From Desulfovibrio sp. G11 (lineage in GTDB: Bacteria > Desulfobacterota > Desulfovibrionia > Desulfovibrionales > Desulfovibrionaceae), in contig NZ_LT984798.1 of the NCBI RefSeq assembly GCF_900243745.1, positions 62,001-126,000 on the forward strand: a DNA stretch of 64,000 nt, read 5' to 3'. Made by a program: the position numbers and the translations under genes. This document shows, one piece after another, positions 51,880 through 61,511 of the stretch (positions are counted from its first letter, which is position 1; each line of letters begins with the position of its first letter). A model generated the notes under the pieces. It worked only from the letters and a program-made list of their open reading frames with translations, was not told the origin of the DNA and searched no databases.

Positions 51880-52419
51880 CTATTCAGCAGCCGGAGTAGC
51901 GGTAACAAAGCCCTTGCTGGCAGTTCCTGTGGACGATGGCGTACCGGCAATCTTTGCCAGATACGTGTCGCCCAGATTTTTGATATGGCTGCCGATATTT
52001 TCGTAATATGTCAGATGGGCCTGTTCTTCTTCAATAATGCGCTCGAAAAGACGGGCAGTGACGATATCGCCCTGTTCCTTACAGACCTTGAGAAATTGAC
52101 TGTACGCCTCGATGGTGGCGTCTTCCTGGTCCGCATCGCTTTCGTAGATAACGGGCACAGCCTGTCCGGTAACCACCTTGCCTTCTTTCTGGGTGGTAGG
52201 TTCGCCGCCCAGTTCTTTGATACGCTCGGCGAAGTTTTCCGCATGGCGCATCTCGTCGATGGCAATAAGCTTCATGTTGGCGGCAAGCTCACCATAGTCC
52301 ATGTCATCCAGGCTATAGTGCTGGTTCATGTATTGGTGGATGGCGTGCAGCTCCATGGCGCGAGCCTTGTTGAGAACCTCGATGACCTTGGCCTTGCGGT
52401 CTTCTCTATTTCCAGCCAT
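51880..52419 (-). CDS. bfr: Bacterioferritin
   Basis: Stores iron and protects against oxygen. The 179-residue protein has the four-helix di-iron core: Glu in ARAMELHAIHQYMNQHY, DEMRHAENFAERI with E and H ligands, and IIEEEQAHLTYYENIG. The Met of the haem-binding helix is in ELAANMKLIAIDEMRH. In D. desulfuricans the cofactor is reported to be iron-coproporphyrin III; sequence alone does not show it. The start MAGNRED has AAGGAG nearby. A C-terminal tail of about 20 residues (TPSSTGTASKG) is loose in sequence. Confidence 0.94.
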   Translation of the reverse strand: MAGNREDRKAKVIEVLNKARAMELHAIHQYMNQHYSLDDMDYGELAANMKLIAIDEMRHAENFAERIKELGGEPTTQKEGKVVTGQAVPVIYESDADQEDATIEAYSQFLKVCKEQGDIVTARLFERIIEEEQAHLTYYENIGSHIKNLGDTYLAKIAGTPSSTGTASKGFVTATPAAE

Positions 52420-52452
52420 TCTGAAACTCCTTGTGTTATAGAGTACCAGAGA

Positions 52453-52481
52453 TTTATAAACGTATTTGCGCAAACACTCAA
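52453..52481 (-). promoter_or_regulatory. Promoter of the bfr-rubredoxin operon
   Basis: Minus-strand TTGAGT (52476-52481), a 17-bp spacer and TATAAA (52453-52458), about 35 bases before the bacterioferritin ATG. AT-rich bases just after it (TATAAA, TATAAC) may be part of a regulator site, but I see no clear PerR box. Confidence 0.6.
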
Positions 52482-52672
52482 GCTTGGGCATGTCGGCAAT
52501 ATCCGGACAAAGGCGCTCAAAAAGCGCGTTGCGTGGTCTGCCGCAAAAACTCCCGGCAGAATACGCCCGTGATTCCCTCGCGCGCAAGGCAGCCTGTCCT
52601 TGCGGCAAATGGACACAACAGCTCCAGAGTTTCCCAGGGGCCCCCAGTGCTGCTAGCGCGGAAAAGGCCGAT

Positions 52673-53083
52673 CTACTGAATGTCGCCTCGCACACGTCCG
52701 GCACAGGCACTGCAAATGCCGTCGTACTCGATACGTGAGCTCAGCACAGAAGAAAAACCTTCCACGTTCATGCCTTCCACGGAAGGAGCCTCATGCATGT
52801 CCATCACATCGCCAATGCGGCCGCACTGGATGCAGCGCACATGCTGGTGACGCGAGATATCGCCGTCAAACCGCTTGGTCGATCCGGCAGCCTCAAGACG
52901 GCGAATTTCGCCGCTATCGGCCAGAAAGTCCAGATTACGATAAACGGTGCCAAGGCTGATGCGGGGCAGGCGTTCGCGCACAATGCTGTAAAGCTCATCC
53001 GCAGTGGGATGGGTCTTGGTCTTGCGCAACTCTTCCAAAATTACCGCGCGTTGGCGGGTCATTCTTGTTTGAACTTGGGCCAT
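52673..53083 (-). CDS. perR: PerR-like Fur-family regulator
   Basis: A 136-residue metalloregulator. The DNA-binding part holds MTRQRAVILEELRKTKTHPTADELY and GTVYRNLDFLADSGEIRRL. Two CxxC pairs (CIQCGR, CSACAG) form the structural zinc site. In the regulatory metal site the residue after CxxCGRIG is Asp, which marks PerR-type peroxide sensors rather than Glu-containing Fur. HQH gives the histidine ligands. I start at MAQVQT with GGAG six bases ahead. It sits upstream of bfr and rubredoxin in the same direction, with about 250 bp between, so control of that operon is likely. Confidence 0.82.
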   Translation of the reverse strand: MAQVQTRMTRQRAVILEELRKTKTHPTADELYSIVRERLPRISLGTVYRNLDFLADSGEIRRLEAAGSTKRFDGDISRHQHVRCIQCGRIGDVMDMHEAPSVEGMNVEGFSSVLSSRIEYDGICSACAGRVRGDIQ

Positions 53084-54224
53084 ATCAGTCTCCATATGAT
53101 AGTAAAAATTACTGTTACCGAAGGATGCTGTCAAGCCCAAATCCAACCAGGAGGCTAAAATATATGCTGCCTGGGGCTTATGCCAGCAGGATGGCCGGAT
53201 CGGGGTTCACCGGGTAGTGCCGGTGTTTACTCCTGATCATCAAACGGCATTGCTGCTATTCCAAACCGGGAAACATGAAGCTTTGGCTGGCGTTCAGACA
53301 CACAGCCAGAAGGTCTTGCCTCCACAATGCAGCAGCCCAGTCCGAGTTTTCGTATCGGATAAGGGCTGCTGTCGGAATATCTCCAAATTCAGCACTGCTG
53401 CCGCAAGGGCCGCTTTCGATTGCGGGCGTCCTTCATTTACCGCAAATGATCACTATTTTCCTTCGGTCCAAAAACCGGCAGTTTTTGGACAGGGCGCAGT
53501 GTTGCCGCACGCGCCCTGCTTCCGTCACCAGATCTGCACCTTGAGCCTGGCCTCACCCGACAACCGGATCCATCGCACGGCCGGCTTTCACCGGCTTGCG
53601 CGGCGGCGTGGGCTGCGGCTTCAAGGGCCTGCCGACTGGTGGCTATCAGAAATTTTTTACACGCCATCAAAACAGTCGCGCATATGCCCGGCGGCCCTGA
53701 CCTTTCATGCGGCGGAAAACGCGCAGGGGCGCTCCAGACAAAATACTCAAACTGCCTGCACAAACAGTGCACAACCGTTCACAGGGCTACCCCCCACGGC
53801 AACGGCAACTCCGTTACGCGCAGCCGGATGGACTGCATGCCGTAGAGGAAAAAACTTCAGCCCGGCAAATCGCGCACAGACCAGCTAGCACATTTCACCC
53901 AAGCAAACCTGCAAAGCCGCCACGCCTTATGTCGCACCACGGTCACGCCATGAACGGATAACCAAAGCACGGCATCAAGCATAAGCCGCAAAACCTGGCC
54001 TTGCCGCTTCACTTGCATCTGCACTACTGCCTACGTATCGAAGGAATTTACTAAGTTATAAAACTTACTAAAAGAGGTCAAGCCGTAAACCTCCAACAAA
54101 CACTAGTATTCGTAGGGTTACAAGCAATGACCCGCTTTTCTTGAAAAATTTTCTTCGACCTCTTCTGAACATCAAAAACAGACGCTGGAACATATATACG
54201 TACCTGCAACAGGCGCACAGCTGT
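53084..54224. other. Gene-free 1.1-kb region
   Basis: I see no supported gene on either strand. Several open frames exist, including one of about 220 codons on plus, but they are Arg/Pro/Cys-rich, lack ribosome sites and overlap each other. A hairpin TCCAAAAAC/GTTTTTGGA lies near 53470. The region could hold a decayed gene or regulatory RNA. Confidence 0.45.
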
Positions 54225-55256
54225 CTACATGCATTCACTGTCCTGCAGTAATGCCGCCCCGGCATACGCACCTCCCCAAAGGCCGCTGTCGGTATCTGTT
54301 ACAAGGCGCACAGGCACACACTGCAGCAGGGACATGACATCCCCCGAATCAGCATACAGAGCTTCTGAAAAAGACTGACAACTTACGCAAAGAGGATTGG
54401 CGGCCGCCACACCCCCGGCAATCCACAACCCTTCACGACAAAGGGTAGACAATATCCATCCCCGACAAAACCGCCCCAGAAAACGCGCATACCAATGCAA
54501 AGTGGGCGTATCACGCGAAAGCGCACTATCGCCCACCTGAGAAGGATGCAGCATCCGGCCTGTCAGATAGTAATGCAGCGTGGAAAGCCCCTGTCCGCAA
54601 AGCACGTTTTCAGCACTGGCAAAAGGCCGCTCCAGCCCTTTGCACAAAGCCCGTCCGTAATCCTGCTCTTCTTTGCCAAGAAAGGCGAAAGCAGCGTGTC
54701 CGGCTTCACTGGGAACAGCCACCGGTCTTCCCTGCTCGGAAAGCAGCAGACTGGCGGCTCCAAGACCTGTCCCGGCACCGATGACAGCGTGGATATTTCC
54801 GGAGTGTACGCCCTTTATCAAGCCGCCCTCTTCTTCACCAGAAGAAACGGCATCGGCGCTTCCATCATTTTTTTGTGCAGGCCCAGCCACATGTAGAGCC
54901 TGAACGCCAGGAGGGGTCAGGGTGGCATACGCCTGAAGGATAAAGTCATTCAGCAGCAGGCAGCGCCCGGCAGCCGGCAGCGGAGAGATATCTGCAAGGT
55001 CAACGCGCAGCCGCCCATTGGTCAGGCTTCCCTTCTGCCCGTCCACAGGCCCGGCCAGCCCGATGACCACGGCTCCGGCCTGTTCCGGCGACAGCCGCAG
55101 GCCTTCGGCCAGAGCGAAAAACAGGTCCTGCCCGTTTTCCAGCCCCGAAGAACTGATCCGCGCAGAGCATTCCAGCGTAAGCGAGGTTCCCTCCAGCCTG
55201 AAGCTGCCCATCCGGCAGTTGGTTCCCCCCACATCGGCCACAAGAATTCGCTGCAT
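54225..55256 (-). CDS. glk: Glucokinase
   Basis: Phosphorylates glucose with ATP. The 343-residue protein fits the Glk family (non-ROK). ATP motif ADVGGTNCRMG is at the N-terminus; AVIGAGTGLGAASL, SEAGHAAFAFLG and IAGGVAA follow in family order. It is the last gene of a minus-strand transcript starting with the permease at 59998 and lies ten bases behind hldE. Its pairing with hldE hints at supply of hexose phosphates for envelope sugars, but this is inference. Confidence 0.88.
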   Translation of the reverse strand: MQRILVADVGGTNCRMGSFRLEGTSLTLECSARISSSGLENGQDLFFALAEGLRLSPEQAGAVVIGLAGPVDGQKGSLTNGRLRVDLADISPLPAAGRCLLLNDFILQAYATLTPPGVQALHVAGPAQKNDGSADAVSSGEEEGGLIKGVHSGNIHAVIGAGTGLGAASLLLSEQGRPVAVPSEAGHAAFAFLGKEEQDYGRALCKGLERPFASAENVLCGQGLSTLHYYLTGRMLHPSQVGDSALSRDTPTLHWYARFLGRFCRGWILSTLCREGLWIAGGVAAANPLCVSCQSFSEALYADSGDVMSLLQCVPVRLVTDTDSGLWGGAYAGAALLQDSECM

Positions 55257-55266
55257 GACAAGTCAC

Positions 55267-56733
55267 TCAACGTGAGGAGCTGTTCCCGCCGGAAGCGTCA
55301 ATTTTGCGCACAATCCCGGTGGTACTGCACCCCTGCACAAGATCGGCCAGATAGACGCGGCCGCCCGAAGCCAGCACCACATCCGCCCCCACTACGGTTT
55401 CCACCGTATAGTCACTGCCTTTGACGAGTACATCAGGACGCAGGGCGGTGACAAGATTCAGCGGTGTGTCTTCGTCAAAAAACACGACTGCGTCCACTCC
55501 GTGCAGAGCGGACAAAAGCAACGCGCGGCTTTGCTCGTTTTGTACCGGGCGGCTTGGCCCCTTGAGACGGCGTACCGAGGCATCGGAATTAAGCCCCACC
55601 ACAAGGTGGGTTCCCTGAGCGGCACTTTGGCGTAAAAGAGAAATATGACCCGGATGCAGCAAGTCAAAACATCCGTTGGTGAAGACTATGCTTTCATTTT
55701 TTCGCCGCCAGTCTTCCACCTTTTCAAGAAGCTCTGGCAAGGCATAAAGCTTGGGATTATCCGCGCCCTGACGCAGCGCCTGACGCAATTCGGTAATACT
55801 TACAGGAGCCGTACCCATTTTTCCCACAGCAACGCCGGCCGCGGCATTGGCCGCATCCATGCTTTCTTCCCAGGACAAGCCGCTGCCGATGCAGGCCCCC
55901 AGAGTGGCAATCACAGTATCGCCCGCTCCGGAAACATCCGCAACTTCGCGCATGGCGGCTCGTATATAACGTGGAGGTGCATCCGGGCCGAACAGGGCCA
56001 TTCCCTTGGCCCCACGGGTCAGCAGCACTCTTTCAATGGCATGACGTTTCCGCAGCCGGTCTGCCAGTTCTGCCCTCAGCGCCCTGTCCAGCGGCACATG
56101 TTCGTCCCTGCCACAGGCCAGAGCAAATTCCTGCCTGTTGGGCGTTACGCAATGCGCACCCGCATAGCGGCCCCACTGCGTTCCCTTGGGATCCACAAGC
56201 ACGGCAATACCCAGGCGGCGGGCTTCGTCGATAATAGCGCGGCACAGGCTTTCACCCTGCTCGTTTTCCAGCAAAACACCCTTGCCGTAATCAGAAAGGA
56301 TCACTGCACGGCAATCAGGCAGCGTATCAAACACCGCCTGGCGCAAGGCATCAAGCTCATCCGCGTCCGGGTGCATGCAGCGCTCTTCATCCAGCCGCAG
56401 CAACTGCTGCCCCTGGGCGAGCACTCTGGTCTTGCATGTGGTGCTGCGCGCTCCGGAAGATATCAGGCGGTGCTCAATGCCGGCCTGCTCCAGGCTCCGA
56501 CACAGATCGTCGCCGGCTTCATCAATGCCGGAAAGGCCCACAAGGGTGGCCTGCGCTCCAAGGTTCACCAGATTGCGGGCCACATTGGCCGCGCCGCCCG
56601 GCGCGAACCATCGTTTGTTCACGCCAAGTACAGGCACCGGGGCTTCAGGCGATATGCGCCCCACACTCCCGGCAATGTAGCGGTCAAGCATTACGTCGCC
56701 CACTACCAGCACATGCACCGTATCAAAATTCAT
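55267..56733 (-). CDS. hldE: Bifunctional heptose-7-phosphate kinase / heptose-1-phosphate adenylyltransferase
   Basis: Makes ADP-heptose for the lipopolysaccharide core in two steps. The 488-residue protein has a ribokinase-fold N-terminal domain (VGDVMLDRYIAG, GGAANVARNLVNLGA, DVSGAGDTVIATL). A nucleotidyltransferase domain follows from about residue 350 (FTNGCFDLLHPGHISLLRQ, GLNSDASVRRLKGPSRPV). Both active sites look complete. It has the usual length for HldE of about 475-490 residues. Confidence 0.96.
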   Translation of the reverse strand: MNFDTVHVLVVGDVMLDRYIAGSVGRISPEAPVPVLGVNKRWFAPGGAANVARNLVNLGAQATLVGLSGIDEAGDDLCRSLEQAGIEHRLISSGARSTTCKTRVLAQGQQLLRLDEERCMHPDADELDALRQAVFDTLPDCRAVILSDYGKGVLLENEQGESLCRAIIDEARRLGIAVLVDPKGTQWGRYAGAHCVTPNRQEFALACGRDEHVPLDRALRAELADRLRKRHAIERVLLTRGAKGMALFGPDAPPRYIRAAMREVADVSGAGDTVIATLGACIGSGLSWEESMDAANAAAGVAVGKMGTAPVSITELRQALRQGADNPKLYALPELLEKVEDWRRKNESIVFTNGCFDLLHPGHISLLRQSAAQGTHLVVGLNSDASVRRLKGPSRPVQNEQSRALLLSALHGVDAVVFFDEDTPLNLVTALRPDVLVKGSDYTVETVVGADVVLASGGRVYLADLVQGCSTTGIVRKIDASGGNSSSR

Positions 56734-56775
56734 GACATTTCCGTTTCAGGATGCGGACTCACAAGATGTTGTTGC

Positions 56776-58740
56776 TCACAGCTTGCGGCACGCCTTTTTA
56801 AAAAACGTGCTCATATGGGCCTCAACGCCCTCTTCGTCCAGAAATGCAGGCAGATCCCGGCGTGCTGCATCGCCCAGCCGCCGCCGCTCTGCAGGATTTG
56901 AGGCCAACTCTTCAAGCACCCCGGCCAGAACATCCACATTGTTCTGCGCTACAACGCGTCCATTGCAGCCGTCAGTCACGGCCTCAGTCTGCCCTGGCAA
57001 GTCACTGACAACTACGGCCAGTCCAAAAGCCAGGGCCTCCACGAGCGCCGAGGGCAGCCCGTCCATATCTCCTTGCCGCGTTTTGCGGCCTGGCGCTACG
57101 AATACATGGGCCTTACTGTAAAAATCCGGCATGTTTTCATGGGGGACCCGCCCCGGAAAAAGCACGTTGCCCCGCAAACCAAGCCGCCAGGCCAGCCAGC
57201 GCAGACGCAGACGCTCCGGTCCATGTCCCACGATTCTGAGCGTGAAGTCGATACCCTTGCTTTTCAGTACCGCGCAGGCGCGCAAAAGAGTGTCATAGCC
57301 CTTGCGGCGGCTGATCGTGCCCACAGCCAGAATATTCAGTTCGACGGCAGCGTCGTTGCCCGCAGGAGCCTGTTCGGCATCCTCATCCGGGGGGGTCAAC
57401 GTAAGCGGGTCACGCAGCACCACAAACTTGTGTTCCGGCACGTCAGGCATAAGCTCACGCATGGCCTGACGGGAAGCTTCTGTATCGCAGCGTACAAAAA
57501 CTGCATCGTTGACTTTTGCTGCCCAGTTAAGGCCGGGGTTGGCAAGGTCGTGCGAGCGTACGGCAAAAGCATACGGCACATCAAGCAGACGCGAGGCCAC
57601 CCATGAAGCTGTGGCCGGGCCGTGCGCTCCGGCGGCATAAAAAATCTCAATATTTTCTTCCAGGCCCCAGCGGGCCAGCAGAGCGCCGGAACCAAAAGAA
57701 CGCAGATGGTCCCACAACCAGTGTCCCCAGCGGCCTCGCCCGGGCAATGTGCGCCAGAGACTCCAGAGATTGGCTGAAGCGCCGCGCATATGACGGAACA
57801 TGGCAAGGTAGGCGCCAAACGTGCGCCAGCCACCGATACGGCGCACAGCCAGGGGCAGGGCGTAGCCCTCGGGACTACCCAGAAGACCGTTGTCACGAAT
57901 GGCGTAAATGCGTGAAAGCAGCCCGGAAGCGTGCATGTGGTGTGCTTCGGTCATAAGACATTGCCCGGAAGCCTCGGGAAAACGCTCTGCCACCAACGCG
58001 CCGCGCACCACCGGCTTGGCACCGGACAGCAGGTTATATGTTTCCTGAACGGAAATACGCGGCACCTCACGCTTGCGGCAATGCAGAATGCCGTCTTCAA
58101 GCGTATACACACTGTCGCAAAACTCCGCCATCTTGGGGTCGTGGGTCACCATAACCATGGCTACGCCGCCCGTATGGCAAAGATTGCGGAAGTTATCCAT
58201 GATAAGACGGCTGGTCTTGGCGTCCAGGGCGCCCGTAGGCTCGTCGGCAAGCAGTATGCGGGGGCTGTTCACCATGGCGCGCGCAATGGCCACACGCTGC
58301 TGCTCACCGCCGGAAAGGCGATTACTGCGGTAGTGCACCCTGGCCGAAAGCCGTACCAGTTCCAGAGCACGGATGACCCTTTCCCACCGTTCTTGCGGAG
58401 GAATGCGCTCATAAATAAGTGGAAATTCAACATTTTCAAACACTGTGGAGTGGTCGAAAAGGTTGCTCGACTGCATGACAAAGCCCATGGTTCCACGCCT
58501 GAAGGCTGCGGTCTGCTCTCTGTCCAGATGCAACACGTCTTTCCCGAGAATTTCCAGAAAACCGGAATCAGGCGCATGCAGCATGCCGAGCACATGCAGC
58601 ATTGTGGATTTGCCACACCCTGACGGTCCCATAATGGCAACCATCTCGCCCGGCTCCACTTCAATATTCACGCCACGCAACACCGGCGAGAAGCCAGCGT
58701 AGCACTTGTACAAATCTTTGGCGACAATAACAGGAGCCAT
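56776..58740 (-). CDS. ABC transporter ATPase fused to a family-4-type glycosyltransferase
   Basis: A 654-residue fusion. Residues 1-230 are a MacB/LolD-type ATPase with Walker A GPSGCGKST, signature LSGGEQQRVAIARA, Walker B ILLADEPTGALD and the His switch VTHD. From about residue 285 the protein is a glycosyltransferase of the GT4 fold: a first Rossmann half (AVRSHDLANPGLNWAAK), then NILAVGTISRRKGYDTLLRA, LRIVGHGPERLRL and the EALAFGLAVVVSDLPG acidic motif. The frame is open across the junction. The partner permease gene is 67 bp upstream. The arrangement suggests sugar transfer coupled to export of a lipid or glycan; this is inference. Confidence 0.88.
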   Translation of the reverse strand: MAPVIVAKDLYKCYAGFSPVLRGVNIEVEPGEMVAIMGPSGCGKSTMLHVLGMLHAPDSGFLEILGKDVLHLDREQTAAFRRGTMGFVMQSSNLFDHSTVFENVEFPLIYERIPPQERWERVIRALELVRLSARVHYRSNRLSGGEQQRVAIARAMVNSPRILLADEPTGALDAKTSRLIMDNFRNLCHTGGVAMVMVTHDPKMAEFCDSVYTLEDGILHCRKREVPRISVQETYNLLSGAKPVVRGALVAERFPEASGQCLMTEAHHMHASGLLSRIYAIRDNGLLGSPEGYALPLAVRRIGGWRTFGAYLAMFRHMRGASANLWSLWRTLPGRGRWGHWLWDHLRSFGSGALLARWGLEENIEIFYAAGAHGPATASWVASRLLDVPYAFAVRSHDLANPGLNWAAKVNDAVFVRCDTEASRQAMRELMPDVPEHKFVVLRDPLTLTPPDEDAEQAPAGNDAAVELNILAVGTISRRKGYDTLLRACAVLKSKGIDFTLRIVGHGPERLRLRWLAWRLGLRGNVLFPGRVPHENMPDFYSKAHVFVAPGRKTRQGDMDGLPSALVEALAFGLAVVVSDLPGQTEAVTDGCNGRVVAQNNVDVLAGVLEELASNPAERRRLGDAARRDLPAFLDEEGVEAHMSTFFKKACRKL

Positions 58741-58807
58741 GAATCACCCTGTCCATAAACGGCCCGGGCCGCCGCAGCAGCGGTCAGGGCTGGGCCGCCA
58801 TCTGTTT

Positions 58808-59998
58808 TTACTCAAAGCGCAGAGCCGTGACCACGTCCATGCGGCTGGCCTGGATGGCCGGATACAGGCCCCCCGCCACGCCGATGACTGCGGAAAAAAC
58901 AATGCTGCCCAGGCTGCTGGCTAAAAGCAGGGAATAAGAGATACCCGTACCCAACGACCAGGAGCCCCCTTCCACCAGCGCAATGCCTACGGCAATACCC
59001 AAAACACCGCCAGCCACAGACTTGCACAAGGCCTCAGCAAGAAACTGGGCCAGAATGTCCGTATCGGAACCGCCCATGGCCTTCTTCAGCCCCACCTCGC
59101 GGGTGCGGGCGCGTACTGCGGCAAACGTACCGTACCATATGCCGAAGCCGCCAAGCATGAGCGACGCGGCAATACCGAGCCAAAGCAGCACTTCAACCCA
59201 TAAAAAAGTATCCTGGATACGCGCCAGCTGATCATCCTGCGTATGCACTACAAGGTAGGGCGCAGTCTGATATTCCTGAACAACTTCAGGAATTTTCTTG
59301 ACCAGGGGCGGCACATCCTGCCAGCCGATGGCGCGTACAAAAAGCCGCGTAACCTTGTCACCGGCCCAGTTCCTGTCAATCATTGTGGTATAGGGCAAAA
59401 AGCCCCCTTGCGACCAACTGCCAAGCATGACCCCGCTGACCACTCCCACCACTTCAAAAACATCCTGCTGTAAAAAAAGCAGCTTGCCCACAGCCGCATC
59501 TGCATCTCCGTACAGATCCTGGGCGGCTTCGCGGCCGAGCATGCAGACACGCTTGTGGCCGGTCACATCGTCAGCATCCATGAGCCGCCCGGCGACCAGA
59601 GTCAGAGAGAAAACGTCTGAAAAATACTGGTCAATGCCGATAAAGCCTACATTGAGAACACGCTCGCCGGCGCCGCGCAGAGAAAAGCCTTTTCCTTCGC
59701 GTATGTTCTGGCTCACCATATAGACCCCGGGCAGATGGCTCAGGGCGTCTACGGTTTCAGGATAAAAACCGCGCATGGGCTGGCCGGGGTACTGGGCATC
59801 ATCCATATAGACGCGGATGACGTTAACCCCGCCCATAAGTACCATATCTTGTCCGACTTTATAGCGTATTTCACGCCCAAGCACGGCCAGAACAATAAAG
59901 GCCGTGATGCCCAGGGCGATGGACAATATCACCCCGAAGCCGCGCTGGCGTACAACCTGACGCAGGCTGACGCGGAAAAGGTCGGACATGGCAATCAT
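58808..59998 (-). CDS. MacB/FtsX-type ABC permease
   Basis: A 396-residue membrane protein with one N-terminal helix (FGVILSIALGITAFIVLAVLG), a large extracytoplasmic domain (about residues 50-270) and three C-terminal helices. The end shows EVGLKKAMGGSDTDILAQF and LYPAIQASRMDVVTALR, typical of MacB-type permeases. It pairs with the ATPase-glycosyltransferase fusion directly behind it. The start is one of two ATGs nine bases apart; neither has a clear ribosome site. The operon promoter lies at 60143-60172. Confidence 0.87.
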   Translation of the reverse strand: MIAMSDLFRVSLRQVVRQRGFGVILSIALGITAFIVLAVLGREIRYKVGQDMVLMGGVNVIRVYMDDAQYPGQPMRGFYPETVDALSHLPGVYMVSQNIREGKGFSLRGAGERVLNVGFIGIDQYFSDVFSLTLVAGRLMDADDVTGHKRVCMLGREAAQDLYGDADAAVGKLLFLQQDVFEVVGVVSGVMLGSWSQGGFLPYTTMIDRNWAGDKVTRLFVRAIGWQDVPPLVKKIPEVVQEYQTAPYLVVHTQDDQLARIQDTFLWVEVLLWLGIAASLMLGGFGIWYGTFAAVRARTREVGLKKAMGGSDTDILAQFLAEALCKSVAGGVLGIAVGIALVEGGSWSLGTGISYSLLLASSLGSIVFSAVIGVAGGLYPAIQASRMDVVTALRFE

Positions 59999-60142
59999 GG
60001 CAAAACCACTGTAAGAATATCCCTGTACAATTGCACCGGACACGGCATGACAAACCGCGCCGACACCGCCTCATGCGAACTGTTGTGCGCTTTCGTCCCC
60101 TATGGGAATGCGCCAGCCCTCTTACCCAAAAACGGGCGAATT

Positions 60143-60172
60143 ATTATATAGGGCGAAACCGGCGTATGTCAA
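60143..60172 (-). promoter_or_regulatory. Consensus promoter of the permease-fusion-hldE-glk operon
   Basis: Minus-strand TTGACA (60167-60172), an 18-bp spacer and TATAAT (60143-60148): both hexamers are the sigma-70 consensus. It stands about 140 bases upstream of the permease start. Confidence 0.8.
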
Positions 60173-60262
60173 AGACATATTCCCAATCACAAACCTGCAA
60201 CACCCTGCGGTCCAAGCCATCAACGCCAGGCAAACGCCCGAGCTGCACAGGCCGGGACCAGC

Positions 60263-61441
60263 CTAAAAAAGCCGTTCCACCCGCCGCACAGTGCCGCCCC
60301 GCCCCACAACGTAGCGCAGGCCATGCCACACAATGCTTCGTGCAGGCAGACTGCGAAAGTAGACCAGAACAAACATGGCTACAGCATCAAAGAAGCTCAG
60401 GAACCAGCGGACAAATGAAATGGAATGCCGCAGCAGGCCTCGCCACAAGTGCAGGATCACAGACAGCATGACTATCCACAAAAGCGCCAGCATCACAGCC
60501 AGGCCGCTGCTCACATGTAACAGTCCTCCCAAAAGAATGAAGGCGGCGACCAGGGGCGGCACGGCCATGACAAAGCCCATAAAGCCCAGAAGCACCCACT
60601 GTATGGGCATGCAAAACTTGAGGAAGAGCACTTGCCGGTCCATCCAGGCCCGCCAGACATGGCGCTCATGCCTGCCGGCCTCGGTATGCAGGAGCGCGCC
60701 GGGGCAAAGCCGCACCGGAATTCCCAGTTTTTGCAGACGGGCCGAAAGCGAACAGTCGTCCACCACGTTGCGCGCCCACAAGTCTTCCACTGCGTATCTG
60801 CCGAATGCCTCGCGGGTCATGGCCATGGCCCCGCCCCAAAGCTGGGTGAAAGACGAAACAGCCTGCAAAAGGCGCATAAGCAGAACACACAGGGCATACG
60901 CCAGGGTCACGGGGCGGTGGTCAGTGGGATTCACCACATGATAGCCTGTAGAAAATTCGGCCTCGCCAGTGGCAAGCGGCCCCACCAGATGCCGCATGAA
61001 ATCCGGCCGGGCCATATGGGTGCTGTCGCAGAAAACAAAGACATCGGCCTTGTTTTTGACTGCAGCAACCCCGCAAAGGCTGTTGTGGTTTTTCTGTCCG
61101 CAGTTACGGGCCGGTCCGGCCACCACATGCCGCGCGTGAGGATAGTCCCGCTGGATCTGCCGCACAAGGTCCGCAGCCGGTTCATCAGCAGTGGCAGTGA
61201 CCAGCACGGGCAAATAGCGGGGATAGTTCTGAAGGAGCAGGCTGCGCACAGCGGCGGACATACGCTTGTCAGCACCGGCCATGGGCACGATCATGCCGAC
61301 CAAGGGCCAGCGGTCGTCGGGCAAGGCACGGTTGGCCGCCTCATCCAGCCGCGCCCGGCGCGGCAGGGCCTGACCTGTCCGGGCCAGAACATAGAGTAAC
61401 AAGCATTTTAAAGCTGCCAGCGCAAACCAGAGCCAGAACAT
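60263..61441 (-). CDS. Membrane-bound glycosyltransferase of the GT2/GT21 type
   Basis: A 392-residue protein, similar in plan to ceramide glucosyltransferase/HpnI relatives. One N-terminal helix is followed by a GT-A domain with GMIVPMAGADK, KNHNSLCGV, VFCDSTHM (metal-binding D-x-D-like), and VDDCSLSARLQKLG. RAWMDRQVLF is the (R/Q)xxRW-like block. Three or four C-terminal membrane helices complete it. It probably adds a sugar to a lipid acceptor at the inner membrane. It is in line with the next genes but 265 bp and a strong promoter separate it from the permease gene. Confidence 0.82.
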   Translation of the reverse strand: MFWLWFALAALKCLLLYVLARTGQALPRRARLDEAANRALPDDRWPLVGMIVPMAGADKRMSAAVRSLLLQNYPRYLPVLVTATADEPAADLVRQIQRDYPHARHVVAGPARNCGQKNHNSLCGVAAVKNKADVFVFCDSTHMARPDFMRHLVGPLATGEAEFSTGYHVVNPTDHRPVTLAYALCVLLMRLLQAVSSFTQLWGGAMAMTREAFGRYAVEDLWARNVVDDCSLSARLQKLGIPVRLCPGALLHTEAGRHERHVWRAWMDRQVLFLKFCMPIQWVLLGFMGFVMAVPPLVAAFILLGGLLHVSSGLAVMLALLWIVMLSVILHLWRGLLRHSISFVRWFLSFFDAVAMFVLVYFRSLPARSIVWHGLRYVVGRGGTVRRVERLF

Positions 61442-61511
61442 AGTTTCTCCTTCACGTTAAACAGGCGGCCCGGAGCCTCACAGGCCGCGTGCGCTCTTGC
61501 CGCGCCGATGC

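Noticed and set aside
53217-53888. A 223-codon plus-strand frame in the 53-54 kb gap
   Set aside because: No ribosome site; composition unlike real proteins; overlapped by other poor frames.
55645-56901. A 418-codon plus-strand frame opposite hldE
   Set aside because: It is antisense to a clear HldE and ends in another gene; no motif found.
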